DNA from: Nitrososphaeraceae archaeon
Lineage (GTDB): Archaea; Thermoproteota; Nitrososphaeria; Nitrososphaerales; Nitrososphaeraceae
DNA: 11,984 bases
NCBI GenBank assembly: GCA_025922715.1
Contig: JAICHH010000049.1
Location: 1 to 11,984, forward strand
Direction: 5' to 3'
A program made the position numbers and the translations under genes. Within the stretch, counting starts at the first letter, position 1. Every line of letters begins with the position of its first letter. Below, one piece after another: positions 6,934 through 11,984 of this stretch. The notes below the pieces were generated by a model. It worked only from the letters and a program-made list of their open reading frames with translations. It did not search any database and had not been told where the DNA came from.

Positions 6934-6973
6934 TCAAATAATGATGAATGTATCAGATCAATAATGAGTTACT

Positions 6974-7249
6974 TTATATACACATATAGATACAGAGTTC
7001 AAAGGTCGGAGAACAATTTGATTTACATGGAGAATCAATGACCGGTAAATCTGTTATTGGTTCATTTTCCTCTAATTCTCCATTATCTTGTACTGAAGTT
7101 GTTTGAATAGTATTGGTATTGGCTAAATAAATTCTTTCTAATATGTAATTGTTACTGTTTTCTCCAATACTCATGTATTGTTCAAGAGGTAAAGTGATTG
7201 CATAAATGAATATTATTACAAAAGGAATTATAATAGCTGACTGATTCAT
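6974..7249 (-). CDS. Secreted or membrane-anchored four-cysteine peptide
   Basis: A 91-residue protein I cannot assign to a family. Residues 5-22 form a strongly hydrophobic N-terminal segment that would export or anchor it. An acidic, Asn/Thr-rich linker follows (about 28-72). The last 17 residues carry four cysteines spaced C-x3-C-x6-C-x3-C (C75, C79, C86, C90), ending one residue before the stop. These are the only cysteines in the protein, so they probably form two disulfides outside the cell or bind a metal. The twin C-x3-C pattern resembles that of helical-hairpin peptides with two disulfides, but no homology is claimed. A TATA-like box about 28 bases upstream and no Shine-Dalgarno site suggest its own leaderless promoter. 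Signal peptide, even codon use and an isolated promoter support a real gene. Confidence 0.65.
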   Translation of the reverse strand: MNQSAIIIPFVIIFIYAITLPLEQYMSIGENSNNYILERIYLANTNTIQTTSVQDNGELEENEPITDLPVIDSPCKSNCSPTFELCIYMCI

Positions 7250-7272
7250 ACTATTTCAATAATATATATGAT

Positions 7273-7282
7273 AATATATTAA
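7273..7282 (-). promoter_or_regulatory. TATA box of the four-cysteine peptide gene
   Basis: The minus strand reads TTAATATATT, centred about 28 bases before the ATG at 7249. A second AT-rich string (7262-7269) is closer but too near to the start for a leaderless promoter. Confidence 0.35.
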
Positions 7283-7409
7283 TAAAATTTTCATACACAA
7301 TTAGAAACTTTTAACATATTATATTCAAAAAATAAAATCTATTCTGTTCTTAATCAATATATCTGAAGGGTTTTAAAAATACAAGAAATATTTTATAATA
7401 AATAATATC

Positions 7410-7417
7410 TTATTATA
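7410..7417 (+). promoter_or_regulatory. TATA box of the glycosyltransferase gene
   Basis: TTATTATA is centred about 25 bases before the ATG at 7439. Two ATGs just upstream (7432 and 7435) are out of frame or run into a stop. With no Shine-Dalgarno site, a leaderless start at 7439 is the best reading. Confidence 0.35.
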
Positions 7418-7438
7418 GAGAACTCATATATATGATGC

Positions 7439-8668
7439 ATGATTGATTCCACTAATACAATTTTAATTATGCTATTTATTATTATTCAAGTAAGTATCTT
7501 TATCAGCTGGATATACTTTCTGATTTACACTATCAAGTCATTAAGACAAGTGCCAAAACTTGCAGTTTTTATATCATATAAAAATATTGTTTTTCCCAAA
7601 GTAAGTGTAATACTTCCTGCAAGAAATGAAGAGAGCTACATAGAAAAATGCCTTGGTAGTTTACTTAAACAAGACTATTCCAATTATGAGATAGTTGCTA
7701 TCAATGATTCTTCCTCAGATAGAACAGGAGAAATAATCCAAAAGTATAGCACAATGAACTCCAAGATAATTTTTATTAATGCAGAAGCCAAGCCAGAAGG
7801 TTGGACCGGAAAGAATTGGGCTTGTTATCAAGGATACATTAAATCATCAGGTCAACTTTTCCTTTTTACTGATGCCGACACTACTCATTCGTCCTCAACT
7901 ATCTCTTTAGCCGTAAATCATTTACTAGCGAAAGAACTCGATGCGCTCACTGCAAAACCTAAAATATTAGCAAATGATTTTTGGACAAAGATTACCTTAC
8001 CTATACTTTGGACTCTTTCAGTATCTAGATATTCGGCATTAAAAGCAAATGATCCCAAAACTAGTGTAGGATATTTCTTTGGAAGTTTCTTTATAATAAC
8101 AAAGAAAGCATATGAAGCAGTTGGAACCCATAAGGCAGTAAAAGATGAAATTGTAGAGGATGGGGCATTAGGAAGAAAAGTCAAAGAACAATGCTTTAAA
8201 CTTAGAGTAGTTAACGGTGAGGATCATATACATGCAGTATGGGCAAGAAATTCTTCTACGCTGTGGCATGGACTGCGTAGGCTTATGATCCCTCTCTATA
8301 AAAGGGAGAAAATAAAAGCAATTATGATGGTTGTTGCAACATTTCTTTTACTGATATATTCTTTAATTTTATTGCCATTTTTAATTACCATGACATTAGA
8401 TAAAAAAGATGTAACCGTGACTATAAGTAACTATTCATTAGATCTAATTTTATTATTTCTAACTGTTATGTCAATTCTATTATTAATAATAACTAATATT
8501 TTACAGTTAAAGTATGCAGTATTTCAAAATTCTTTATATTCATTACCTTTTCCTTTAGCTGGTTCATTCGTATTTATCGCATTTCTTTCATCAATTATAA
8601 ATTCAGGAAAGAAAGATGTTATAAAATGGCGTGGTAGAAGATACTCAATTCATGAAAATAAAATATAA
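7439..8668 (+). CDS. Membrane GT2 glycosyltransferase (CrtQ/HpnB-like)
   Basis: A 409-residue membrane enzyme that would transfer a sugar from a nucleotide donor to a lipid or envelope acceptor. A transmembrane helix at about 8-32 precedes the GT-A domain. The domain contains VSVILPARNEE (55-65), the nucleotide-binding INDSSSD (88-94), GWTGKNWAC (121-129), the DxD metal site FTDAD (143-147) and the catalytic-type EDGALGR (240-246). Two or three helices follow (about 292-318, 333-358 and 368-388), and the protein ends with WRGRRY (397-402). The GWTGK-W-AC string and the W-x-G-R-x-Y ending resemble the CrtQ/HpnB group of GT2 enzymes, which act on carotenoid or hopanoid-type lipids. The acceptor here is unknown, and archaeal lipids or polyprenols are equally possible. 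It lies close to the deacetylase but has its own promoter. Confidence 0.87.
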   Translation: MIDSTNTILIMLFIIIQVSIFISWIYFLIYTIKSLRQVPKLAVFISYKNIVFPKVSVILPARNEESYIEKCLGSLLKQDYSNYEIVAINDSSSDRTGEIIQKYSTMNSKIIFINAEAKPEGWTGKNWACYQGYIKSSGQLFLFTDADTTHSSSTISLAVNHLLAKELDALTAKPKILANDFWTKITLPILWTLSVSRYSALKANDPKTSVGYFFGSFFIITKKAYEAVGTHKAVKDEIVEDGALGRKVKEQCFKLRVVNGEDHIHAVWARNSSTLWHGLRRLMIPLYKREKIKAIMMVVATFLLLIYSLILLPFLITMTLDKKDVTVTISNYSLDLILLFLTVMSILLLIITNILQLKYAVFQNSLYSLPFPLAGSFVFIAFLSSIINSGKKDVIKWRGRRYSIHENKI

Positions 8669-8812
8669 ATAATAGGCATCTTGTCATTTGCTTTAGTTAT
8701 TAAGATTATTATGATTTTAAGTATCTAATTCTGTATTGTTTTATATACATAAAAAACAATAATAATGATTATTCATTTTTAATATCTATCTATAATTCTT
8801 CAAAATAAAAAA

Positions 8813-9046
8813 TTAGGGTTTCTTTTTATTTTTTTCCAATTCGTCATAATTTGTATTCAAAAATACTTCTCCTCCATTAAACCCTTCTACATCATTTTTT
8901 GATATAATAAACTCATAGCGACCTGAATGAACTGTAAAAGTCTCATTTTCTATTGATATGACGTTTCCTACATCTTGATTGTCTTTTGAACGTACAGGTT
9001 TGAGTACTATCTTATCCCAATTGTATACTGGTGGATCAGTAGACAT
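8813..9046 (-). CDS. Small PRC-barrel-like protein, second copy
   Basis: A 77-residue soluble protein. It has a WDKIVLKPV strand, a conserved-looking QDVGNVISIENETFTV turn-and-strand, then YEFIISKNDVEGFNGGEVFLN and a lysine-rich C-terminus. This matches the PRC-barrel-like layout of the 88-residue protein at 826-1092, including the D-(L/V)-G-x-(I/V) turn and the strand before a (V)E-x-(W/F) segment, although overall identity looks low. The function is unknown; proteins of this type are numerous in related archaea. The ATG at 9046 has no Shine-Dalgarno site, and a TATA-like string lies about 27 bases upstream. It converges on the glycosyltransferase gene with a 144-base gap. Confidence 0.7.
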   Translation of the reverse strand: MSTDPPVYNWDKIVLKPVRSKDNQDVGNVISIENETFTVHSGRYEFIISKNDVEGFNGGEVFLNTNYDELEKNKKKP

Positions 9047-9069
9047 TAGTATATTATACGCGTAAGAAT

Positions 9070-9079
9070 TATTTAAATT
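9070..9079 (-). promoter_or_regulatory. TATA-like box of the second PRC-barrel-like gene
   Basis: The minus strand reads ATTTAAATAA, centred about 27 bases before the ATG at 9046. A stronger-looking TATAATATA (9051-9059) lies only about 10 bases from the ATG, which is too close for TBP-directed initiation before the gene. Confidence 0.3.
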
Positions 9080-9216
9080 TTAAAATGTTGTTGTTTTTCA
9101 CCTATTTAATTGATACTCTTCTTTCCTGCTCCCGAGTTAAGATTTTATGATTTTGTGAGATCTATACATAACCAAATCGTATTATGATTATAATATTAGA
9201 TAACAAGAGTGGAGGC

Positions 9217-9245
9217 GGAAGTGCAATAATACATCTTCCTTTTTT
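9217..9245 (+). terminator. Hairpin followed by T6
   Basis: GGAAG (9217-9221) pairs with CTTCC (9235-9239), and two more inner pairs are possible with one bulged base. T6 follows directly (9240-9245). The shape is that of an intrinsic terminator on the plus strand. No convincing plus-strand gene ends here, so it may end a small RNA or be fortuitous. The 37-codon ORF at 9184-9297 runs through it. Confidence 0.25.
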
Positions 9246-9383
9246 CTTTCTATACTATTTAGAGATAAGTTCACCATTTTTCAACTTTTTAATTTAAACA
9301 TTTTTTATTTTGAAAATAATTCTATATTACAAACAAATAAAGGTTAAAGGATGTTTGCGAAGTGTTTAGAATTCTCTATTCTA

Positions 9384-9621
9384 TTATTCATCTTCAGCTT
9401 CCCCTTCTTCATTATTTCCATCATTCTTGACCCCATTAGATTGACCTTGAACCATTCCACTCTCATTTCCTTGACTTTGGTTAATTCCATTCATATCTCC
9501 ACGTGGAGTGTTATCTGTCCATCTTCTTCATGTGCTGAAATATTTTCAAAAAGTTTTGGTATTCCTGCATTAGAGAGAATGCAAGAATAAAGGCAATTAC
9601 TGTTGAATATATTTTTGAATC
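9384..9621 (-). pseudogene. Frameshifted gene for a secreted acidic protein
   Basis: Three minus-strand frames follow one another and together read like one protein. The first frame gives a signal-peptide-like stretch (KIYSTVIAFILAFS) ending near 9571. The second gives NAGIPKLFENISAHEEDGQI, ending near 9510-9520. The third gives TDNTPRGDMNGINQSQGNES and a Gly/Gln/Asn-rich, very acidic tail ending in EGEAEDE and a TAA at 9386-9384. No single frame holds all three, and no good start codon precedes the hydrophobic stretch. Decay by two frameshifts or sequencing errors in this stretch are both possible. I do not recognise the family. The export signal plus charged tail suggests a small extracellular protein. 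Confidence 0.5.
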
Positions 9622-9851
9622 GCTAATATTTTTAGTTAAATATAATATATAATTGAAAAATGAGCAACTGCGAAATTCACAGTAAAAGTAATTTATGTCC
9701 GTATGGCTGTTATTACAACAAATATACATCCTTTATTTGTGTATATCTAATACATAAATATGAAAAGGGTATATAAGCATACAATAGGAGAATATTCAAG
9801 AACAATTTTATTAAATTTATAGGTTAAAATAACGAGATTTACTAAATCACC
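9622..9851. promoter_or_regulatory. Spacer and candidate promoter of the tail-anchored protein
   Basis: This 230-base gap carries no supported gene. TTAAAATAA at 9824-9832 is centred about 24 bases before the ATG at 9852, and no Shine-Dalgarno site is seen. A leaderless start is therefore likely, though AT-rich strings are frequent here. A 20-codon ORF at 9760 is too weak to call. Confidence 0.35.
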
Positions 9852-10550
9852 ATGATGATATATAAAAATCCTTTTCTAATAATTTCTTTCCTTCTTGTAC
9901 TGTTATTCTCCGTTGGTTTTAGTATATCAAATGTATACGCACATAAAGAAATTAAAGTAGGAAACTACACGATAGAGGCTGGATGGGAAGAAGAACCGCC
10001 TCTATTAAATTTGTTAAATAAAATAGTGGTATTTGTATTTGATGAAAATGATAACCCAGTTAGAAATGCTATGAAAGATCTGTCCACAAGTATAAGTTAT
10101 GGCGGAGTTAGCAAGGGATTAAATTTGATTCCTTCTGAAGAAACTGCTGGTCTTTATGTAACTGATATAATTGCTTCCAAACTAGGATCTTATACTCTCA
10201 ATCTAAAAGGTGGGATAGGAACCCAGAATATAAATAATGAGATCCAAATTGAAGATGTAGAAGATGCAAATAAGATTACTTTCCCCCTTGTTTCTGAAGG
10301 TTCTAGTAGTTTGGAGAATATTGGAAAACAAATTACTCCGATAATGAAGGATTTGTCTAATCAAATAGAGGAAACAAAAGAACAAGTCAATTCAACAAAA
10401 GAATTAATACAAAAAATGAATGAAGAAGATAAATCTATAAAATCAGAGATTGAAAGAACTAATCTTTTAAGCTATATTGCTACGGCATTGAGTGCCTCTG
10501 CTATAATACTAATAGCAAGTAGAGGGAAAGTAAAAAAACTCAGAGAGTAA
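9852..10550 (+). CDS. Exported beta-sandwich protein with coiled coil and tail anchor
   Basis: A 232-residue protein with four clear parts. A signal peptide (about 1-30, ending NVYAHKE) is followed by a beta-rich domain (about 33-145) with the string VGNYTIEAGWEEEPPLLNLLN and later PVRNAM, SISYGG and LGSYTL. This resembles a family of extracytoplasmic Ig-like domains found in ammonia-oxidising archaea and some bacteria, distantly like CopC/FixH/YtkA domains. A charged coiled coil spans about 155-205, with heptad-like Leu/Ile spacing. A final hydrophobic helix (about 206-223) is followed by a basic tail (RGKVKKLRE), typical of a membrane anchor with a cytoplasmic positive end. The domain therefore sits outside the cell on a stalk. 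Its ligand is unknown; the mature N-terminus begins with a histidine, as in some copper-binding proteins, but no other clear copper motif is visible. Confidence 0.75.
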   Translation: MMIYKNPFLIISFLLVLLFSVGFSISNVYAHKEIKVGNYTIEAGWEEEPPLLNLLNKIVVFVFDENDNPVRNAMKDLSTSISYGGVSKGLNLIPSEETAGLYVTDIIASKLGSYTLNLKGGIGTQNINNEIQIEDVEDANKITFPLVSEGSSSLENIGKQITPIMKDLSNQIEETKEQVNSTKELIQKMNEEDKSIKSEIERTNLLSYIATALSASAIILIASRGKVKKLRE

Positions 10551-10609
10551 AATTCTCACATTTTTAAACTTATATTTAGTTATTAAATTAGAATTGATTT
10601 TGTAATTAG

Positions 10610-10732
10610 ATAATATTTTTTAATTACTCGTATGTAATAAGCATAAGATTATTAGCTAAACAGCAAAAAGATGAGCATTTTAATGTTCAACCGGTCATAG
10701 GAATTGTAGACGAATTTGTTAGAGATTTATGA
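10610..10732 (+). pseudogene. Possible C-terminal gene fragment
   Basis: An open frame of 40 codons without a start codon ends in a TGA at 10730-10732. Its last 26 residues read AKQQKDEHFNVQPVIGIVDE followed by FVRDL, a composition typical of a folded protein end rather than random AT-rich sequence. The family is not recognised. It may be the surviving end of a deleted gene, or chance. Confidence 0.25.
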
Positions 10733-10853
10733 TTATAAAATGAAGCATAATTAAACTAGCATAATTCAAACATATAATTTTTTTTAGATGATATATCTGA
10801 AGTTTTTTCCTACCTACTGCCAGATTGTAATAATAATAATAATAAAAAACACA

Positions 10854-10872
10854 GTACATTCATCGAATGTAC
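10854..10872. repeat. Perfect 8-bp palindrome
   Basis: GTACATTC (10854-10861) and GAATGTAC (10865-10872) are perfect inverted repeats around a 3-base spacer ATC. The 19-base dyad could be an operator for a dimeric regulator or the stem of an RNA hairpin. It lies about 160 bases beyond the 3' end of the winged-helix gene, so it is not that gene's own promoter. Confidence 0.55.
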
Positions 10873-10916
10873 CACAAGATTATTAATATTCAATTAACAA
10901 ATGGAAATAGACAAAA

Positions 10917-10929
10917 GGATGAATCATCC
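10917..10929. repeat. Perfect 6-bp palindrome
   Basis: GGATGA (10917-10922) and TCATCC (10924-10929) flank a single A. With one spacer base it cannot form an RNA hairpin easily, so a DNA-binding site is more plausible than a structured RNA. Confidence 0.4.
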
Positions 10930-10957
10930 GGTTGTTTAGTAGTAGTTTCATTTCATT

Positions 10958-10988
10958 AGTGGCCTCACAAGGGTCACTTTCTTTTTAG
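10958..10988 (+). terminator. GC-rich hairpin followed by a T-rich run
   Basis: AGTGGCC (10958-10964) pairs with GGTCACT (10972-10978) with one G-U pair, and TTTCTTTTTAG follows. The stem is markedly GC-richer than its surroundings. On the plus strand this has intrinsic-terminator form. No supported plus-strand gene ends closer than 400 bases upstream, so it may end an unannotated RNA. Confidence 0.35.
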
Positions 10989-11034
10989 TTAATCGAAATT
11001 GGATAATCAAAAATATTTTTTTAAAAGAAAGATA

Positions 11035-11568
11035 TCAGAATTCATTAATCATATCTACATAATCATCAACAATCTTTTCTGTAAAACTACTTTTATATTT
11101 GGATAACAGATCCTGAAGTTTTAATTTGTTTATTCCAATCTCATAATATTTAAATTCATTTTGTTTACGTACCTTTATAATATTTGCATCACTTAGTTTT
11201 GACAAATGCCATGAAATCGTTGAAGGTACTTTCTTTGTATGCATTACTATATCATTAAATCCACAAGTTCCAGATTCTAATATATAGATAATAATTTTTC
11301 TAGTCGTCGGTTGACGGAAAAGTCCTATCAAATTGAACTCATCAATGGGAACATCATGAGAGAAATATCTGGTTACTCTATCATTAACTCGATTTATCCT
11401 AACCTTTCCAGAATTATCCAAGAGATTCAAATGATACGACAAAACACCATTAGTGAGTCCTGTAATTCTTAAGAGTTCTCTGTATCTTATTCCTGGAGAC
11501 TCATCTACAAATTGAAATATTTTTTCTCGAATTGAGTTTTTTCTTTTTTCATATCTATTATTAACCAT
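11035..11568 (-). CDS. Double winged-helix (ArsR-like) transcription regulator
   Basis: A 177-residue DNA-binding protein with two winged helix-turn-helix domains in tandem. Domain 1 (about 13-70) has a recognition-helix region NGVLSYHLNLLDNSG and a basic wing (VRINRVNDRVTRYF). Domain 2 (about 84-145) has PSTISWHLSKLSDANII and a wing ending KYYEIG. Both match the S-x-x-S-x-H-L-x-x-L pattern of ArsR-type helices. A short C-terminal helical tail follows. Two domains in one chain could bind a pseudo-palindromic site as a monomer. It has few cysteines and histidines, so no obvious metal site. Its ATG is 7 bases after the stop of the upstream membrane protein, with GGTGA overlapping that stop as the Shine-Dalgarno site. 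The pair is therefore cotranscribed and probably translationally coupled. Targets and signal are unknown. Confidence 0.85.
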   Translation of the reverse strand: MVNNRYEKRKNSIREKIFQFVDESPGIRYRELLRITGLTNGVLSYHLNLLDNSGKVRINRVNDRVTRYFSHDVPIDEFNLIGLFRQPTTRKIIIYILESGTCGFNDIVMHTKKVPSTISWHLSKLSDANIIKVRKQNEFKYYEIGINKLKLQDLLSKYKSSFTEKIVDDYVDMINEF

Positions 11569-11575
11569 ATGGAAT

Positions 11576-11580
11576 TCACC
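11576..11580 (-). promoter_or_regulatory. Shine-Dalgarno site overlapping a stop codon
   Basis: The minus strand reads GGTGA followed by 7 bases and the regulator ATG at 11568. The last three bases (TGA, 11578-11576) are also the stop codon of the membrane protein. A ribosome ending the first gene would sit on the start region of the second, which supports translational coupling. Confidence 0.6.
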
Positions 11581-11983
11581 GTGGACTTTTTAAGAAAGAG
11601 ATACCAAAAAATGTAACCATTATCAACAAGATTAGATGAGAAACCTCAATATTAACGTGAGGAATAAACATTACATGGAAATTTTCAGTAGAGTTCAATA
11701 AATATACATATTCAGCAATTACTAGAGTCACAAATCCCAAAGTCATAAACAATATACGACTAGTTCTGGATTTGAGATATGCCATTATAGAAACAACAGC
11801 AAGAAATTGAGATAGTATCAAACCCACAAGATGCATTAGAATATGATATATCATGTGAGGATGAAAGATGTGAGGAAGAATAAATGGAACGATTGATAAT
11901 GAAATAACAACACTTGCAATTAATACTAATAATCGTGGTTTATTATAAAATGTTCCAGGACTATTGTAATTCCTTAACAACAA
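11576..11983 (-). CDS. Histidine-rich multispanning membrane protein, start uncertain
   Basis: At least 135 residues with four likely transmembrane helices (about 18-36, 45-69, 76-97 and 114-131). I do not recognise a named family. Histidines cluster at the ends of the first and second helices (H38, H41, H43, H47, H51) and near the last loop and helix (H103, H109, H116). This arrangement could hold a metal ion or heme at or near the membrane surface. No ATG exists before residue 44; the visible start is a TTG at 11983, one base from the window edge, so the true start may lie outside. The protein ends 7 bases before a double winged-helix regulator in the same operon. That arrangement suggests a membrane sensor or stress-related protein whose level or state is linked to the regulator, but this is inference from position only. 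Confidence 0.65.
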   Translation of the reverse strand: MLLRNYNSPGTFYNKPRLLVLIASVVISLSIVPFILPHIFHPHMIYHILMHLVGLILSQFLAVVSIMAYLKSRTSRILFMTLGFVTLVIAEYVYLLNSTENFHVMFIPHVNIEVSHLILLIMVTFFGISFLKSPR

Positions 11984-11984
11984 A

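Larger units (their letters stand above)
6555..6973. other. Intergenic region after the deacetylase
   Basis: A 419-base spacer between converging genes. It contains the T8 run at 6606-6613 and a 32-codon ORF at 6835-6933. An AGGTGG string at 6563-6568 looks like a Shine-Dalgarno site but leads only to a tiny ORF. Confidence 0.45.
9047..9383. other. Intergenic region with a terminator-like hairpin
   Basis: A 337-base spacer. It contains a hairpin followed by T6 at 9217-9245 and a 37-codon ORF at 9184-9297 that overlaps it. Nothing else stands out. No tRNA-like or known riboswitch fold is visible. Confidence 0.4.
10551..11034. other. Palindrome-rich intergenic region
   Basis: A 484-base spacer between converging genes. 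It holds a 7-bp inverted repeat GTAATTA/TAATTAC (10602-10608 and 10621-10627) and a gene-fragment-like open stretch (10610-10732). It also has six TAA units (10828-10845) and a cluster of three dyads at 10854-10978. No intact gene is supported. Confidence 0.5.

Noticed and set aside
7918..8184. 88-codon minus-strand ORF
   Set aside because: Lies wholly inside the well-supported glycosyltransferase gene on the opposite strand; it is a shadow frame.
9351..9590. 79-codon plus-strand ORF
   Set aside because: Its hydrophobic look comes from the complement of an acidic, Gln/Asn-rich coding stretch on the minus strand (9384-9494 and upstream).
9511..9729. 72-codon minus-strand ORF as an intact gene
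   Set aside because: Only its central hydrophobic part looks genuine; the protein-like continuation is in other frames, so I call the area a frameshifted gene instead.
10203..10385. 60-codon minus-strand ORF
   Set aside because: Overlaps the coding region of the tail-anchored protein and has no independent signal; a shadow frame.
10602..10627. Inverted repeat GTAATTA/TAATTAC as terminator of the tail-anchored protein gene
   Set aside because: The T-run is in the loop rather than after the stem, and the stem is AT-rich; chance is likely.

Overview
This window looks like chromosome from an ammonia-oxidising archaeon of the Nitrososphaeria, most like soil lineages such as Nitrososphaera or Nitrosocosmicus. 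That is inferred from protein style, not a database match. The DNA is very AT-rich and only about 64% is covered by convincing genes. Many starts lack a Shine-Dalgarno site but have a TATA-like box about 24-29 bases upstream, as in archaeal leaderless transcripts. Several proteins are exported or membrane-anchored. The archaeal small-protein repertoire fits too: PRC-barrel-like proteins, tandem winged-helix regulators and a tail-anchored HKE...VGNYTIEAGW protein. I see no rRNA, tRNA, CRISPR array, transposase or phage gene.

Layout, left to right. Positions 1-825 are non-coding, with one strong inverted repeat and a diverged pair of repeats. A small PRC-barrel-like gene (826-1092, minus) diverges from a short HExxH metalloprotease-like gene (1359-1736, plus). 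A two-gene minus-strand operon follows: an exported PQQ-type sugar dehydrogenase (4530-3082), then an exported purple-acid-phosphatase-like enzyme (3064-2072). Positions 4531-5324 carry no intact gene but contain open reading stretches that look like remnants. An exported NodB-type polysaccharide deacetylase lies at 5325-6554 (plus). A 91-residue secreted peptide with four C-terminal cysteines is at 6974-7249 (minus), and a membrane GT2 glycosyltransferase at 7439-8668 (plus). A second PRC-barrel-like gene is at 8813-9046 (minus), followed by an apparently frameshifted secreted-protein gene (about 9621-9384, minus). A signal-peptide/beta-sandwich/coiled-coil/tail-anchor protein is at 9852-10550 (plus), followed by a spacer rich in palindromes. 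The right edge holds a histidine-rich multispanning membrane protein (11983-11576, minus, possibly continuing past the edge) and a double winged-helix regulator (11568-11035, minus), separated by 7 bases.

Functionally, the centre is an accessory envelope and carbohydrate region. Outside the membrane, one enzyme would oxidise sugars and another would release phosphate. A deacetylase and a membrane glycosyltransferase would shape surface polysaccharide or glycolipid. These genes are on different strands and mostly have their own promoters, so they are neighbours rather than one pathway operon. The membrane-protein/regulator pair is the best candidate for an uncharacterised regulatory system. 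The four-cysteine peptide, the deacetylase with a substituted metal ligand, and the frameshifted gene are the other points most worth a second look.
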